Source of the DNA: Paenibacillus sp. J45TS6
GTDB lineage: Bacteria > Bacillota > Bacilli > Paenibacillales > Paenibacillaceae
Direction: 5' to 3'
NCBI RefSeq assembly: GCF_018403285.1
Contig: NZ_BOSJ01000011.1
Span: 103,316-167,315, forward strand
Length of the DNA stretch: 64,000 nucleotides
Below are positions 28,601 to 38,502 of the stretch, piece after piece (the first letter of the stretch is position 1; each line of letters begins with the position of its first letter). The position numbers and the translations under genes are program-made. The notes beneath the pieces are model-generated. The model was not told the DNA's origin and did not search any database. It worked only from the letters and a program-made list of their open reading frames with translations.

Positions 28601-28957
28601 ATGCCGATTCATGTCATTGTGGAAGGCAAAAATGATCGCAGCAAACTCCGTCGGTTGTTACAACCCGAGATTTCTATTTTATGCACGTATGGAACACTGA
28701 ACAGCATGAAGCTAGAAAAACTTCGTAAACAGATTAAATATGATGAAGTTTATTTGTTTATGGATAATGACAGCTCTGGAAAACGCATTCGAGGTGAACT
28801 CAGAGATACCTTCCCGGATGCAGAACATATTTATACCAGACGAGGTTATGCTGGGGTGGAAGGTACGCCTGATGAGTATCTTATTGCCCAGTTAGAAAAA
28901 GCAGGTCTTGATGAATACATTATCTACCCTGACTTTAGCAGCCATTTTGATAATTAA
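28601..28957 (+). CDS. Toprim domain protein (YusF-like)
   Basis: A 118-aa protein that is essentially a single Toprim domain. It has the catalytic glutamate motif HVIVEGKNDRSKL at the N-terminus and DNDSSGKRIR (the DxD motif) in the middle. Related domains occur in RNase M5, primases and topoisomerases. Small stand-alone forms such as B. subtilis YusF have no assigned role. The ATG at 28601 has GAGGTG nine bases upstream; the earlier ATG at 28571 precedes that ribosome site. Confidence 0.75.
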   Translation: MPIHVIVEGKNDRSKLRRLLQPEISILCTYGTLNSMKLEKLRKQIKYDEVYLFMDNDSSGKRIRGELRDTFPDAEHIYTRRGYAGVEGTPDEYLIAQLEKAGLDEYIIYPDFSSHFDN

Positions 28958-28989
28958 AAAAAGCTGTGCCTTTAATGGACACAGCTTTC
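28956..28989. terminator. Bidirectional terminator
   Basis: AAAGCTGTG / CACAGCTTT stem between the convergent Toprim and SCO genes, flanked by A- and T-runs. Confidence 0.75.
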
Positions 28990-29006
28990 TCACTACATAG
29001 ATAAAC

Positions 29007-29621
29007 TTATTCACTCACTACATTCCTAACGTCTCTTGCAATGATCTCCGGCGCAGCTTCTTCTGTATTAGAGGCATTATAGATTTTGCGAATATTGTTG
29101 TCCTGATCTACTAATGCAATAAGATTAGCATGCACGAAATTATCCACACTATTTCCTTCAATGAGAATTTTGAATGATTCTCTTGCTAACTGCTTTGTCT
29201 CTTCTGCATCTCCTCTCAGGAAATACCAGCCAGAATAATCTGCTTTGAATCGATCTGCAAAAGCTTTGATGGTTTCTCTAGTGTCAACTTCCGGATCAAA
29301 TGATATGGAAACAAATGAAGCTTCCTTGCCAAACGTTTCATCTTCCTTCAGCAGTTCCTGAACCTGAGACAGGCTGAAGGTCGTTACCGGGCATACATCA
29401 GGACAACTTGTAAAATAGAAATAAAAAAGACGTGTTTTCCCTTCCGTATCCTCTAGAGAAACAGTACTTCCATCTACATTCTCCATCGAAAAGGGTTCTA
29501 CTTTTCCTAACTTCGGATATTCCTCTTTTCCAAAATCGAGCGCATTATAAATGAGATAACCTGCCATAACTGCTGCGATCAATAATAAAATCCAAGTCCA
29601 TATGTACTTTTTGAAAATCAA
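29007..29621 (-). CDS. SCO1/SenC family copper chaperone
   Basis: A 204-aa membrane-anchored thioredoxin-fold protein. One helix (WTWILLLIAAVMAGYLIY) is followed by the copper-binding CPDVCP motif and the distal histidine in FVHANLIALVD, the complete ligand set of SCO proteins. It inserts copper into the CuA centre of cytochrome c oxidase; the B. subtilis homologue is YpmQ. The start is TTG at 29621, nine bases after AAGGAG; the in-frame extension to 29705 lacks a ribosome site. ctaB lies upstream on the same strand but a terminator separates them. Confidence 0.9.
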   Translation of the reverse strand: MIFKKYIWTWILLLIAAVMAGYLIYNALDFGKEEYPKLGKVEPFSMENVDGSTVSLEDTEGKTRLFYFYFTSCPDVCPVTTFSLSQVQELLKEDETFGKEASFVSISFDPEVDTRETIKAFADRFKADYSGWYFLRGDAEETKQLARESFKILIEGNSVDNFVHANLIALVDQDNNIRKIYNASNTEEAAPEIIARDVRNVVSE

Positions 29622-29721
29622 GAAGATCCGCTCCTTCTTCAATAAATGGTTTTTCCTGATGAAAGCAGCCAAATGTATTATAAAATCGATCCAACTATGT
29701 AACAATTTTGAAGTTAGAGAG

Positions 29722-29766
29722 TAAAAAAGGAGGAGCCCATCCGGTTTGGAGCGGGTCTCCCTTTTA
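29722..29766 (-). terminator. Terminator after ctaB
   Basis: Stem of AAAAGGGAGACCC and GGGCTCCTCCTTTT on the minus strand followed by further Ts. Confidence 0.7.
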
Positions 29767-29838
29767 TTTCATGATTAACGCAAAGTTCCTTGGTGTAATA
29801 AAAATAGATATAGTATTTGAAACATAGTCTGTTTCTGC

Positions 29839-30771
29839 TTATTTATGAACGGTATCTAGAATCATAAGAAGGAAACTGATCGTTAGGTAGTTAATTGAGA
29901 AGAAAAACATTTTTTTGGCCCAAGCATCGGTGTCTTTTGCTTTGAAACCTTGGAAGCCGTAAAATAACCATATGAGCGATAAGATTAGCGTAACAATCAT
30001 AAACACAAGACCTGTGTAATTGTACACATACATGAGAATTGGCACAGGAACCAGAAGGATTAAATAAGGAATCATCTGAATTTTTGTGCGTTCGATCCCT
30101 TTGACCACAGGAAGAAGCGGATATCCTGCAGCACGGTAATCTTCTACCCTGCGAATCGCCAGTGCCCAGAAATGCGGAGGCTGCCATAGAAACAATAAAG
30201 CAAACAAAAGTAGAGCGCCAAGATCAAGTTTTCCTGATGCAGCTACATAACCGATAACGGGAGGTACCGCACCAGAGAATCCGCCTATGGATGTACTCCA
30301 TGTAGATGAACGCTTGAGCCATAAAGTATAAATGATGACGTAAATGAACATCCCAAAAATACCAAGGACGCCTGCAAGCCAGCCGGAATAGGCAAACAAA
30401 ACAATAAGTCCCAGAATTCCTAAACTGACAGCATAAGTAAGCACTACCTTCGGGCTGAGTTTCCCAGTGGGTAGTGCGCGATTACGAGTCCGTTCCATTT
30501 TTTTATCTAATTCACGATCAAAATAATTATTGAACACACAGGATGAGGCCATTACGAGCATCGTTCCGATCATGGTAATAATCATTCTTAAATAATCAAC
30601 ATCCCATTGAGATCCAAGCCAAAAACCACCAAATGCTGCAACCAGGTTTGTTCTCAGAATGCCCGGTTTTGTCAAAACCACAAAATCTTTCCATGTTGCA
30701 GATTCTCGCGGCGGCGTAGGCCGTGCGGGGATAGCTGCTGTATCGGAAGATGCCTGATATCTATTATTCAC
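29839..30771 (-). CDS. ctaB: Protoheme IX farnesyltransferase (heme O synthase)
   Basis: A 310-aa UbiA-family prenyltransferase with eight or nine helices. The first prenyl-diphosphate motif is NNYFDRELDKKMERTRNR near residues 80-97 and the second aspartate-rich loop is RRVEDYRAAGYP. It farnesylates heme b to heme O, the substrate of CtaA. Start is GTG at 30771 behind AAGGAGG. SCO downstream fits a terminal-oxidase assembly theme. Confidence 0.95.
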   Translation of the reverse strand: MNNRYQASSDTAAIPARPTPPRESATWKDFVVLTKPGILRTNLVAAFGGFWLGSQWDVDYLRMIITMIGTMLVMASSCVFNNYFDRELDKKMERTRNRALPTGKLSPKVVLTYAVSLGILGLIVLFAYSGWLAGVLGIFGMFIYVIIYTLWLKRSSTWSTSIGGFSGAVPPVIGYVAASGKLDLGALLLFALLFLWQPPHFWALAIRRVEDYRAAGYPLLPVVKGIERTKIQMIPYLILLVPVPILMYVYNYTGLVFMIVTLILSLIWLFYGFQGFKAKDTDAWAKKMFFFSINYLTISFLLMILDTVHK

Positions 30772-30839
30772 GCTTGTAAATCCTCCTTACGATAAACGTC
30801 TTATTGGAGAAAATAATTATTGCCTCCGATATAAATTTT

Positions 30840-30869
30840 ATCATAACAAATAAGGAAAGTCTTTGACAA
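30840..30869 (-). promoter_or_regulatory. Sigma-A promoter of ctaB
   Basis: Minus strand TTGTCA (30864-30869), 18-base spacer, TATGAT (30840-30845). The rest of the 317-base gap 30772-31088 shows no other feature I can name. Confidence 0.6.
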
Positions 30870-31088
30870 AGATCACTCAATTATGAATAGGCTATGACAA
30901 ATTTCCTATTTGTGAGGTAAGTTATTGGAATATCATATACCTTTATGTCAAAATACGAGCATTCTATCTTTTTTTACTTGAATAGAGATTTTCTCAATAG
31001 GGAATTAAATAATTTAGTATCTTTAGATTACAAAATAACAAATTTCAGCAGAATTTATGATTTGATTACTAAAAAGGAGAGTACCTAC

Positions 31089-32078
31089 ATGGATACAGCT
31101 ACACATTTTGTTATGGGCTTTGGTCTTGCTGGCCTAAGTTTCGTTGACCCTGTCGTGGCCTCAAATCCAGAACTGGCTGTTGCCGTCATGGTTGGCACCG
31201 TTGCAGGATCACAAGCTCCAGATCTTGATACGGTTCTTCGAATTAAAAAAAATAATGCTTCCTATATAAGAAATCATCGAGGGATAACTCATTCGATCCC
31301 CTTTCTATTTATATGGACAGCGCTGATTACCGCAGTTATTTCCTTGTTATTCCGAGACGTACCCATCCTGCATGTTGCCTTATGGACCGGAATAGCCGTA
31401 TGTGTTCACGTATTCACCGACGTATTTAATACATACGGAACACAAGCTATGCGTCCTTTTACAGAGAAATGGATTTCGTGGAACATCATTCATATTTTTG
31501 ATCCGGTTCTCTTTACAACCCATGTGATCGCTATTTTATGCTGGTTCTTTGGGATTTTTGATCCTGCACCCACTTTTATTGTCTTATATTCATTCTTGGC
31601 TCTTTATTACGTCTGGCGTACACTAGTTCATTATTCCAAAACAAAACAAGTAAGAAAGATGGATCCCTCATCAGCACCTGAAGATAAGTATTATGTTATC
31701 CCTACGATTCATTTAAATCGCTGGCATGTGGTCAAAGCTCACAAAGACGGCAGCTACGAGATTGGGAAATTAGATGGACATCTCCTCGTCTGGAGTAAGC
31801 ATGCTGTGTCCTCAGATCATCCTGCTGTTGAGATTTCTAAATCTCACCCAGACATTCAGGCATTTTTATATTTCACTTCCTTTGCTGTTGCAGAAGTTGA
31901 AGAATTAAGCTTTGGCTATTTTGTTCGATGGGGAGATGTAAGGTATCGTCATCGTAAACAGTACCCCTTTGTTGCCTGTATGGTAATGGACAGAAATTAT
32001 GAACCGATCAGCACTTATGTGGGATGGCTTAGTGAGGATAAGATGGAGAAAAAATTATCCCTTGGCTCTCACACCTAA
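31089..32078 (+). CDS. Membrane-bound metal-dependent hydrolase family protein (YfhP-like)
   Basis: A 329-aa protein of the YbcI/YdjM (DUF457) family. The N-terminal half has four or five helices carrying conserved polar motifs: DTATHFVMG, GSQAPDLDTVLR, NHRGITHSIP and HVFTDVFNTYG, whose histidines and aspartates are likely metal ligands. The C-terminal ~130 residues are soluble. Length matches B. subtilis YfhP (about 327 aa). The ATG at 31089 follows AAAGGAG; an in-frame extension to 30945 has AT-rich, non-conserved sequence. Substrate unknown. Confidence 0.8.
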   Translation: MDTATHFVMGFGLAGLSFVDPVVASNPELAVAVMVGTVAGSQAPDLDTVLRIKKNNASYIRNHRGITHSIPFLFIWTALITAVISLLFRDVPILHVALWTGIAVCVHVFTDVFNTYGTQAMRPFTEKWISWNIIHIFDPVLFTTHVIAILCWFFGIFDPAPTFIVLYSFLALYYVWRTLVHYSKTKQVRKMDPSSAPEDKYYVIPTIHLNRWHVVKAHKDGSYEIGKLDGHLLVWSKHAVSSDHPAVEISKSHPDIQAFLYFTSFAVAEVEELSFGYFVRWGDVRYRHRKQYPFVACMVMDRNYEPISTYVGWLSEDKMEKKLSLGSHT

Positions 32079-32091
32079 GTATCAAAAAGAG

Positions 32092-32117
32092 AAACGGCCC
32101 CAGGAGGCCGTTTTTTT
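32092..32117 (+). terminator. Terminator after the yfhP-like gene
   Basis: AAACGGCC / GGCCGTTT stem followed by seven Ts. Confidence 0.85.
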
Positions 32118-32174
32118 ATGCTTGACGTAATATACCGCTTTCATGCAAAATCAGCTACATAGGCAACACAAAAA

Positions 32175-32202
32175 GCTTGGACGGTAGAAATACCGTCCAA
32201 GC
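32175..32202 (-). terminator. Terminator after SASP gene 1
   Basis: GCTTGGACGGTA / TACCGTCCAAGC stem with a GAAA loop, then TTTTTG on the minus strand. Confidence 0.8.
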
Positions 32203-32228
32203 CCGCTAATGTGATTGTTGAGTTACAT

Positions 32229-32447
32229 TTATTTACTTTGACCAGACAATTGCTGTTCAGCGATTTGTACTAGACGTTTTGTGATATATCCCCCGAGTGA
32301 ACCTGTTTCGCGGGAAGTGTAGTTACCGTAGTAACCATCCGCCGGAATGGTGACGCCCAGCTCTTGAGCAGCTTCCATTTTCAGTTGTTGAAGTGCAGCG
32401 TTCGCTTGTGGAACTACCAAATTGTTAGAACGAGATCCTGATGCCAT
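32229..32447 (-). CDS. Alpha/beta-type small acid-soluble spore protein, copy 1
   Basis: A 72-aa SASP with the DNA-binding motifs [10 protein letters not shown] and [16 protein letters not shown] and the GPR protease-type region near the N-terminus. These proteins coat spore DNA and protect it from UV and heat. ATG at 32447 follows GGAGATT. A forespore sigma-G promoter precedes it. Nearly identical to the gene at 35425-35640. Confidence 0.95.
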   Translation of the reverse strand: MASGSRSNNLVVPQANAALQQLKMEAAQELGVTIPADGYYGNYTSRETGSLGGYITKRLVQIAEQQLSGQSK

Positions 32448-32503
32448 GTGTGTAATCTCCTTTCGCCTCGCGCGTGATGTTTGCTGTTGCAAGCTTGCAA
32501 GAT

Positions 32504-32532
32504 TATTATGGCTCTCTCTCGAAAAGCTATAC
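32504..32532 (-). promoter_or_regulatory. Sigma-G promoter of SASP gene 1
   Basis: Minus strand GTATA (32528-32532), 17-base spacer, CATAATA (32504-32510), matching the forespore sigma-G consensus. Confidence 0.75.
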
Positions 32533-32568
32533 TTCTTTTTAAAAATATTTTTTTGGAGGTACTTTCAC

Positions 32569-32751
32569 ATGAGTAAAGGTCTGTCTCTTTGGTTTGCTGC
32601 TTCTTCTATTATATTACTTATGGTCACCGCAGTTTCACTTAGCCATTCCTTATGGTTAGCTTTACTTTTTAGTATTTTAGCCATCTGTAATATCGGCTGG
32701 GGATTCGTCATTAAGGCAAAAAGGAATCGTACTGAGATGAACCGGTCTTAG
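32569..32751 (+). CDS. Small membrane protein (possibly DUF5325/YlaF-like)
   Basis: A 60-aa protein made of two hydrophobic segments (LSLWFAASSIILLMVTAV and LWLALLFSILAICNIGWG) and a basic C-terminus. ATG at 32569 is preceded by GGAGGT at eight bases. Size and pattern recall YlaF-type proteins, but this is a weak match. It ends three bases before the trpS stop on the opposite strand. Confidence 0.55.
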   Translation: MSKGLSLWFAASSIILLMVTAVSLSHSLWLALLFSILAICNIGWGFVIKAKRNRTEMNRS

Positions 32752-32754
32752 AGT

Positions 32755-33738
<984 letters not shown>

Positions 33739-33784
33739 CTAGTCCTCCTACAATTCATATCCTTCAAGAATATAACAAAATACA

Positions 33785-34057
33785 AAAAGGCCCCACATCC
33801 CGTGAAAGGGACGTGAGACCGTGGTGCCACCCTAATTCGCTGCTTAATCGCACATAAAAAACACTCATAAGCAACCTTATCTTCCTTAACGCGGATTAGT
33901 CGTCCTGACCTACTAAAGAAGCATCGCTTCTCGTTAAGCCGGGCTCTCCAGGGTCCATTCAGTCAAAGTCCGCAACACCGATTCGCATCAACCATCGGCT
34001 TTCTGCAGTTGCATCACTAAGCTTACTTATCCCTATCAACGATTATAAGTTATATAC
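33785..34057 (-). promoter_or_regulatory. T-box riboswitch leader of trpS
   Basis: The minus strand contains the T-box AGGGTGGCACCACGG (33820-33834), then a terminator stem (GTCTCACGTCCC / GGGATGTGGGGCC, 33789-33820) with TTTTT. Upstream, stem I includes GATAAGTA and a probable specifier TGG in GAATGGACC (33955-33957), matching tryptophan. Uncharged tRNA-Trp should stabilise the antiterminator. Confidence 0.9.
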
Positions 34058-34064
34058 TTGCTTT

Positions 34065-34094
34065 ATCATAATCATGATAAAGTTCTCATGTCAA
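34065..34094 (-). promoter_or_regulatory. Sigma-A promoter of trpS
   Basis: Minus strand TTGACA (34089-34094), 18-base spacer, TATGAT (34065-34070), just upstream of the T-box leader. Confidence 0.75.
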
Positions 34095-34233
34095 CATGAA
34101 ATATGAGAAGTAACAATTACATAAATTCCATTCGTGAATCTAAGGTACCTTTTTACTACAGATACAATTATCTGTTATGATAGACTTACGTGTAAGATGT
34201 TTAAGATCTTTCGTGGGAAAAGGAGCAAAAAAG

Positions 34234-35211
34234 ATGAAACAAGTGACCAAAGGGCTTTGGAACGGCTATGACACTTATATTTTGCACAGTCGTGATCTTG
34301 AAGTCACCCTGCTACCCCGCCTCGGTAACAACATTATATCCATTTATGATCGTATTCAAAACCGGGAAGTTGTTCGTAAACCTGACGAACAGGATCTCGC
34401 TTTTTATCTTCAGAAACCTTACCATTTTGGTGTTCCGATGCTGATCCCCCCAGGGCGTATCCACCTGGGTCACTTTGAATATGAAGGCCAAGAGTATCAA
34501 TTTGCTCAAAATTCCGTAAATAATAACCATATTCACGGACTTCATCGTACACAGCCTTGGTGCGTTAGTGACATAGAAGAAGATGACGATGGATGCACCG
34601 TAACAACGGAGTGGAAGACATGTGAAGATGAACTCTGGATGAAGCATTTTCCCGTTCCTATGACATTCTCAATGACCTTTAGACTGCAAGGTTCTACTTT
34701 GACACAACAACTTCGTGTTACTCATCAAGGTGATCATGCAGCACCGTTTGGTATGGGATATCACACTTGGTTTATGCTTGATGGAGAACCACATCGTTGG
34801 AATATTAAACTTCCGGTGAATGGAAGTTATCCGCTTAATGATGATTTACTGCCAACCGGAGATTTAGAGGGTTTAGGTTCTCTTGCCAGCCTGCCTTATG
34901 GAATCAATCTCGCAGGACAGAATTTAGATACCATATTTAGGTCTGATCGCGAACAAGACACTGCTTATCTAACGCGTAATGATGGTTATGCCATTAAATA
35001 TACAGCGAATAAAGATTCTTTTTTACATTGGGTATTATTTACCAAAGGGGAAAGCAGTGATTATTTGTGTATTGAACCTTATACTTGGTTGCCCGATGCT
35101 CCAAATATGGAGAGAGATGCAGACTTCACAGGACTCATACATATGGAGCCAGGTCAGACTATTGAACTCTCTACACAGATTGAGATCGTTCAACCTGCAG
35201 ATTCAGAATAA
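34234..35211 (+). CDS. Aldose 1-epimerase family protein
   Basis: A 325-aa galactose-mutarotase-fold protein. Likely catalytic residues are the histidine in NNNHIHGLH, the histidine in GMGYHTWF and the glutamate in CIEPYTW. It probably interconverts anomers of a hexose or hexose phosphate; the true sugar is unknown. ATG at 34234 follows AAAAGGAG; the earlier in-frame ATG at 34177 has no ribosome site. Stands alone with its own terminator. Confidence 0.85.
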   Translation: MKQVTKGLWNGYDTYILHSRDLEVTLLPRLGNNIISIYDRIQNREVVRKPDEQDLAFYLQKPYHFGVPMLIPPGRIHLGHFEYEGQEYQFAQNSVNNNHIHGLHRTQPWCVSDIEEDDDGCTVTTEWKTCEDELWMKHFPVPMTFSMTFRLQGSTLTQQLRVTHQGDHAAPFGMGYHTWFMLDGEPHRWNIKLPVNGSYPLNDDLLPTGDLEGLGSLASLPYGINLAGQNLDTIFRSDREQDTAYLTRNDGYAIKYTANKDSFLHWVLFTKGESSDYLCIEPYTWLPDAPNMERDADFTGLIHMEPGQTIELSTQIEIVQPADSE

Positions 35212-35225
35212 GAAAAGTATAGCTT

Positions 35226-35258
35226 ACAAATAGACAGCTGATTCAGCTGTCTATTTGT
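35226..35258 (+). terminator. Terminator after the aldose epimerase gene
   Basis: 14-base perfect stem ACAAATAGACAGCT / AGCTGTCTATTTGT with a 5-base loop. Confidence 0.7.
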
Positions 35259-35363
35259 GTTATATACACTTCAAATCGATAATAAGCTGACCTTTTGCTT
35301 TCACCTCGAAACTTACCTCAGACTATCTTCTTCATTTCCACTTGTTACCTGCTTATTTTTTGA

Positions 35364-35392
35364 GTATATTTTCTCTTCCTAAAACCATACTA
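35364..35392 (+). promoter_or_regulatory. Sigma-G promoter of SASP gene 2
   Basis: GTATA (35364-35368), 17-base spacer, CATACTA (35386-35392), the same arrangement as SASP gene 1. Confidence 0.75.
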
Positions 35393-35424
35393 ATCTCACA
35401 AAGCACAAAAGGAGGTGACAACAC

Positions 35425-35640
35425 ATGGCATCAGGATCTCGTTCTAACAACTTGGTAGTGCCACAAGCAAACGCTGCACTTCAACAACTGAAATTGGAAG
35501 CAGCACAAGAGCTAGGCGTAACAATTCCTGCAGATGGTTACTACGGTAACTATACTTCCCGTGAGACTGGATCTCTCGGAGGTTATATCACAAAACGTCT
35601 GGTACAAATCGCTGAACAGCAATTGGCTGGTCGTCAATAA
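35425..35640 (+). CDS. Alpha/beta-type small acid-soluble spore protein, copy 2
   Basis: A 71-aa SASP differing from copy 1 only at one internal residue (L for M in QLKLEAA) and in the last few residues (LAGRQ instead of LSGQSK). The DNA is also very similar, so the two copies form an inverted repeat about 3 kb apart. Ribosome site AAAGGAGGTG. Its role is spore DNA protection. Confidence 0.95.
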   Translation: MASGSRSNNLVVPQANAALQQLKLEAAQELGVTIPADGYYGNYTSRETGSLGGYITKRLVQIAEQQLAGRQ

Positions 35641-35698
35641 CGTCGTTATTTTCTCATAAATCTAGCTAGGTTCCACGCAAGAATCTAAGCGGGTTAAA

Positions 35699-35736
35699 CG
35701 AAGCGGTCTTCTCTTTATAAGAGAGGGCCGCTTTAT
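35699..35736. terminator. Bidirectional terminator after SASP gene 2
   Basis: AAGCGG...CCGCTT stem with nested TTCTCTT / AAGAGAG pairing, followed by TTATTATT; it lies between convergent genes. Confidence 0.7.
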
Positions 35737-35738
35737 TA

Positions 35739-36143
35739 TTATGATGGGCCTAATTGAATATCTGTATATGTAGTACGTGGGTAACGAATCATCAAACTAG
35801 CCAGGTTATAATTGGACTCTAAGGTTGAATCTACAACAATCATGTCATTTCTAACGGCGAAATCATAAGTGATTTCTCCATGCGTCCAGTGTTTTTTTAA
35901 CTTTAGTGATTCCAGGGCCATAAGACGAAAAGAAGAACGCTGAGTTTCTGTGAGTCCTTTTGAAGAACTCTCCATCACTTTTTTCATAGGTACCGGATAA
36001 TGTCTAATCCCGAATTTACCTATTACATTATTTCGAATTTGCACAAAAACGATTCCTGAATCAAGACCTGTAAGTTCTTCATCAAGTGCTCTAAAGACAA
36101 TATCCAGTTGTCTAGGTAGAGAAAGCTGATCAAGTGAGATCAT
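35739..36143 (-). CDS. Protein of unknown function
   Basis: A 134-aa soluble protein that I do not recognise. It has alternating helical and strand-like segments (SGIVFVQIRNNVIGKFGIRH; YDFAVRNDMIVVDSTLES), no signal peptide and no cysteine. ATG at 36143 has GAGG nine bases upstream; another in-frame ATG at 36152 is too close to it. Alone on its strand between terminators, so context gives no clue. Confidence 0.65.
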   Translation of the reverse strand: MISLDQLSLPRQLDIVFRALDEELTGLDSGIVFVQIRNNVIGKFGIRHYPVPMKKVMESSSKGLTETQRSSFRLMALESLKLKKHWTHGEITYDFAVRNDMIVVDSTLESNYNLASLMIRYPRTTYTDIQLGPS

Positions 36144-36301
36144 ATACACCATCCTCTTATACTTTTAGCCTTTATATAGGGCTTGTGACTCAGTATATGT
36201 CAAATTTTTCTATTTTACAACAATTTTATGCAAAAAAAATAACAGTTTTTTTATTATATAATCATATTTCGACAAACTTCTGGCATAAATCAATAACTTT
36301 T

Positions 36302-36337
36302 ATAAAAAAAAGACCTCGGCATCACTGCTAAGGTCCT
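36302..36337 (-). terminator. Terminator after pepF
   Basis: GACCT / AGGTC stem with internal GCA/TGC pairing followed by eight Ts on the minus strand. Confidence 0.7.
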
Positions 36338-36350
36338 ATTTATTCAAAAT

Positions 36351-38147
36351 CTATTGTAGGTTTTCGGTCATACGAAGGAATTGCTCAATATCAGCGATAC
36401 ATAAGTCAGCAGCTCCCTGCCAGAAATCAGGTTTCGTTACATCTGTACCTAGATGTTTTTCAGCAAGTTCCTCTACGGTCATCCGGCCGGTATCCCGCAA
36501 TAAATTGTCATATTTCTCAGCAAATGCGGTTCCTTCTTTTTGTGCCTGTGCATAAATCCCTGTACTGAACATGAATCCAAATGTATAAGGGAAATTGTAA
36601 AAAGGGACTCCTGTAATATAAAAATGCAGCTTCGATGCCCAAAATGTTGGATGATATGAACCAAGAGAATCACAGAATGCTTCCCGTTGAGCTCTCTCCA
36701 TTAACTCAGACAGTTCCCCTGCACTGAGAAGACCTTCTTTACGTTTCTCATAGAAACGTGTCTCAAAAAGGAACCGAGCATGAATATTCATAAAGAAAGC
36801 CACTGTATTTTGAATTTTTTCCTCCAGTAAAGCAAGCTTTTCTTTTTCATCTGCTTCTTGGATCAGTGCATCTGCTACAATCAGCTCTGCAAAAGTAGAA
36901 GCCGTTTCTGCAACGTTCATAGCATAGCTTTGATTCAAGATCTCCATATCATCCATTACATGCTGGTGATAACCATGTCCGAGCTCATGCGCTAGTGTAG
37001 ACACATTAGAGGCGGTACCTGCATAAGTCATAAAAATACGCGTTTCCTTGCTTACAGGAAGTGATGTACAGAATCCACCTGGACGTTTACCTGGGCGATC
37101 CTCTGCCTCAATCCAATGTTTATCAAAGGCCATCTGTGCGAAGTCAGCCATGCGAGGGCTAAATTTGCGGAACTGAGTCACAATACTCTCCGCTGCCGCA
37201 TCATAAGTAATCGTTCCTGTAGATTCACCTATAGGTGCAGATACGTCAGCCCAGGATAACTCCTCAACGCCGAGAAGCTTTGCTTTGCGTTCCAGATATT
37301 TTACAAGGACTGGTTTCGCGCGTGTTATCACATCCCACATTGCATCAAGAGTCTCTGCAGACATTCGGTTAATAGCAAGTGGTTCTTTGAGAACGGAGTC
37401 CCATCCTCTTCTCTCGTATAGTTTCAAACGGAAACCGCCGAGATGATTGAGGGTGTCAGCACAGTAGTCTGCTGCCTCACTCCAAGCTTTTTCCCAACTC
37501 TTAAGCATCGATTCACGCACTTCGCGATTAGGATGCTGTAATTTGTTCGCCGCTTGTCCCGCCGACAAGTATGTCGTTTCCCCATTCTCTTCATAAGGAA
37601 CCCGCACTTTACTTACGATCGTATCATAGAAATCTCCCCAACCGTGATATCCGTCCACTGCAAGATCAAGCGCTAAGCTTTCCAGTTCAGGTGCCATTTT
37701 TTCTTTCGCTTCTTGGCGGCTCTCATTCATAACAAAAGAGATCGGCATGATCTCAGGGCGCTTCATCCACCCTGCCCATACTTCGTCATCTGTTTGCTGC
37801 AGCAAGCTGTCAAACCTAGTCTTCACACTCGCTAACTGGGCATGAAGCGAAGCAATTCTGCCCGTGAGTTGTACCGCTTTTTTATCATCTTGATTCTCTG
37901 CACCAAGGCATGACACAAAGGCAGAGCCTTCCGACAATCGTGCAATAATATCTTGAAGCTGATCAATCATTCCATCGTAAACATATGTATCTTCCACTGT
38001 CACAGGAACTTTTGCATCAGCCACTTGTGTGTTTAGACTTGCGATATCCTGCTCGAGTTGTTTAAGATAAACAGCAAAGGTTTCCGATGAGGAACCTCCG
38101 CTAAAAATTGTTTCCAAATCCCATGTTTGACGCAGTGTTTTACTCAT
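36351..38147 (-). CDS. pepF: M3 family oligoendopeptidase (PepF-like)
   Basis: A 598-aa zinc metallopeptidase. The HExxH motif is in TLAHELGHGYHQHV, with the third ligand glutamate in NVAETASTFAE about 25 residues later. The N-terminal helical part and FYNFPYTFGFMFSTGIY near the C-terminus are typical of the PepF/M3B group, which cuts short peptides in the cytoplasm. ATG at 38147 follows AAAGGTGG; an in-frame ATG 13 codons upstream lacks conservation. Confidence 0.9.
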   Translation of the reverse strand: MSKTLRQTWDLETIFSGGSSSETFAVYLKQLEQDIASLNTQVADAKVPVTVEDTYVYDGMIDQLQDIIARLSEGSAFVSCLGAENQDDKKAVQLTGRIASLHAQLASVKTRFDSLLQQTDDEVWAGWMKRPEIMPISFVMNESRQEAKEKMAPELESLALDLAVDGYHGWGDFYDTIVSKVRVPYEENGETTYLSAGQAANKLQHPNREVRESMLKSWEKAWSEAADYCADTLNHLGGFRLKLYERRGWDSVLKEPLAINRMSAETLDAMWDVITRAKPVLVKYLERKAKLLGVEELSWADVSAPIGESTGTITYDAAAESIVTQFRKFSPRMADFAQMAFDKHWIEAEDRPGKRPGGFCTSLPVSKETRIFMTYAGTASNVSTLAHELGHGYHQHVMDDMEILNQSYAMNVAETASTFAELIVADALIQEADEKEKLALLEEKIQNTVAFFMNIHARFLFETRFYEKRKEGLLSAGELSELMERAQREAFCDSLGSYHPTFWASKLHFYITGVPFYNFPYTFGFMFSTGIYAQAQKEGTAFAEKYDNLLRDTGRMTVEELAEKHLGTDVTKPDFWQGAADLCIADIEQFLRMTENLQ

Positions 38148-38307
38148 ACTTTTGCCACCTTTTTTATTTATTTTCCAAAAAAACATCGAGAAACAGGTTT
38201 GAACAACCCCTGTTCAAGGTGTATAACTAATACTATATCAGAATTATGCTATTATTGATTCCAGTCTTTACCTAAATTCTATATATAACATTCAGGAGGA
38301 AATATAA

Positions 38308-38502
38308 ATGAGACCTTTACAGATTTCTGCAGAGACAGCCGTTACGTTATCTAAAAAATTAGGTGTTCCTATTGAGCATCTCATGCATATGCCGCAACAT
38401 ATCCTGATGCAAAAGCTGGCTGAACTGGCTAAGGAGGAATCTACTCCAGCAGCAGACGATTCCGATGTAAGTACAGACCAAGACAAGGATAACCGTTTAT
38501 GA
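38308..38502 (+). CDS. yycC: YycC family protein
   Basis: A 64-aa protein with the YycC signature RPLQISAETAVTLSKKLG and PIEHLMHMPQHILMQKL, followed by an acidic tail. Function unknown in the family. ATG at 38308 with AGGAGG. Its stop overlaps the ATG of the next gene (ATGA), so the two are translationally coupled. Confidence 0.8.
   Translation: MRPLQISAETAVTLSKKLGVPIEHLMHMPQHILMQKLAELAKEESTPAADDSDVSTDQDKDNRL

Noticed and set aside
30945-31088. N-terminal extension of the yfhP-like protein
   Set aside because: AT-rich, not like the family, and a proper ribosome site sits before the ATG at 31089.
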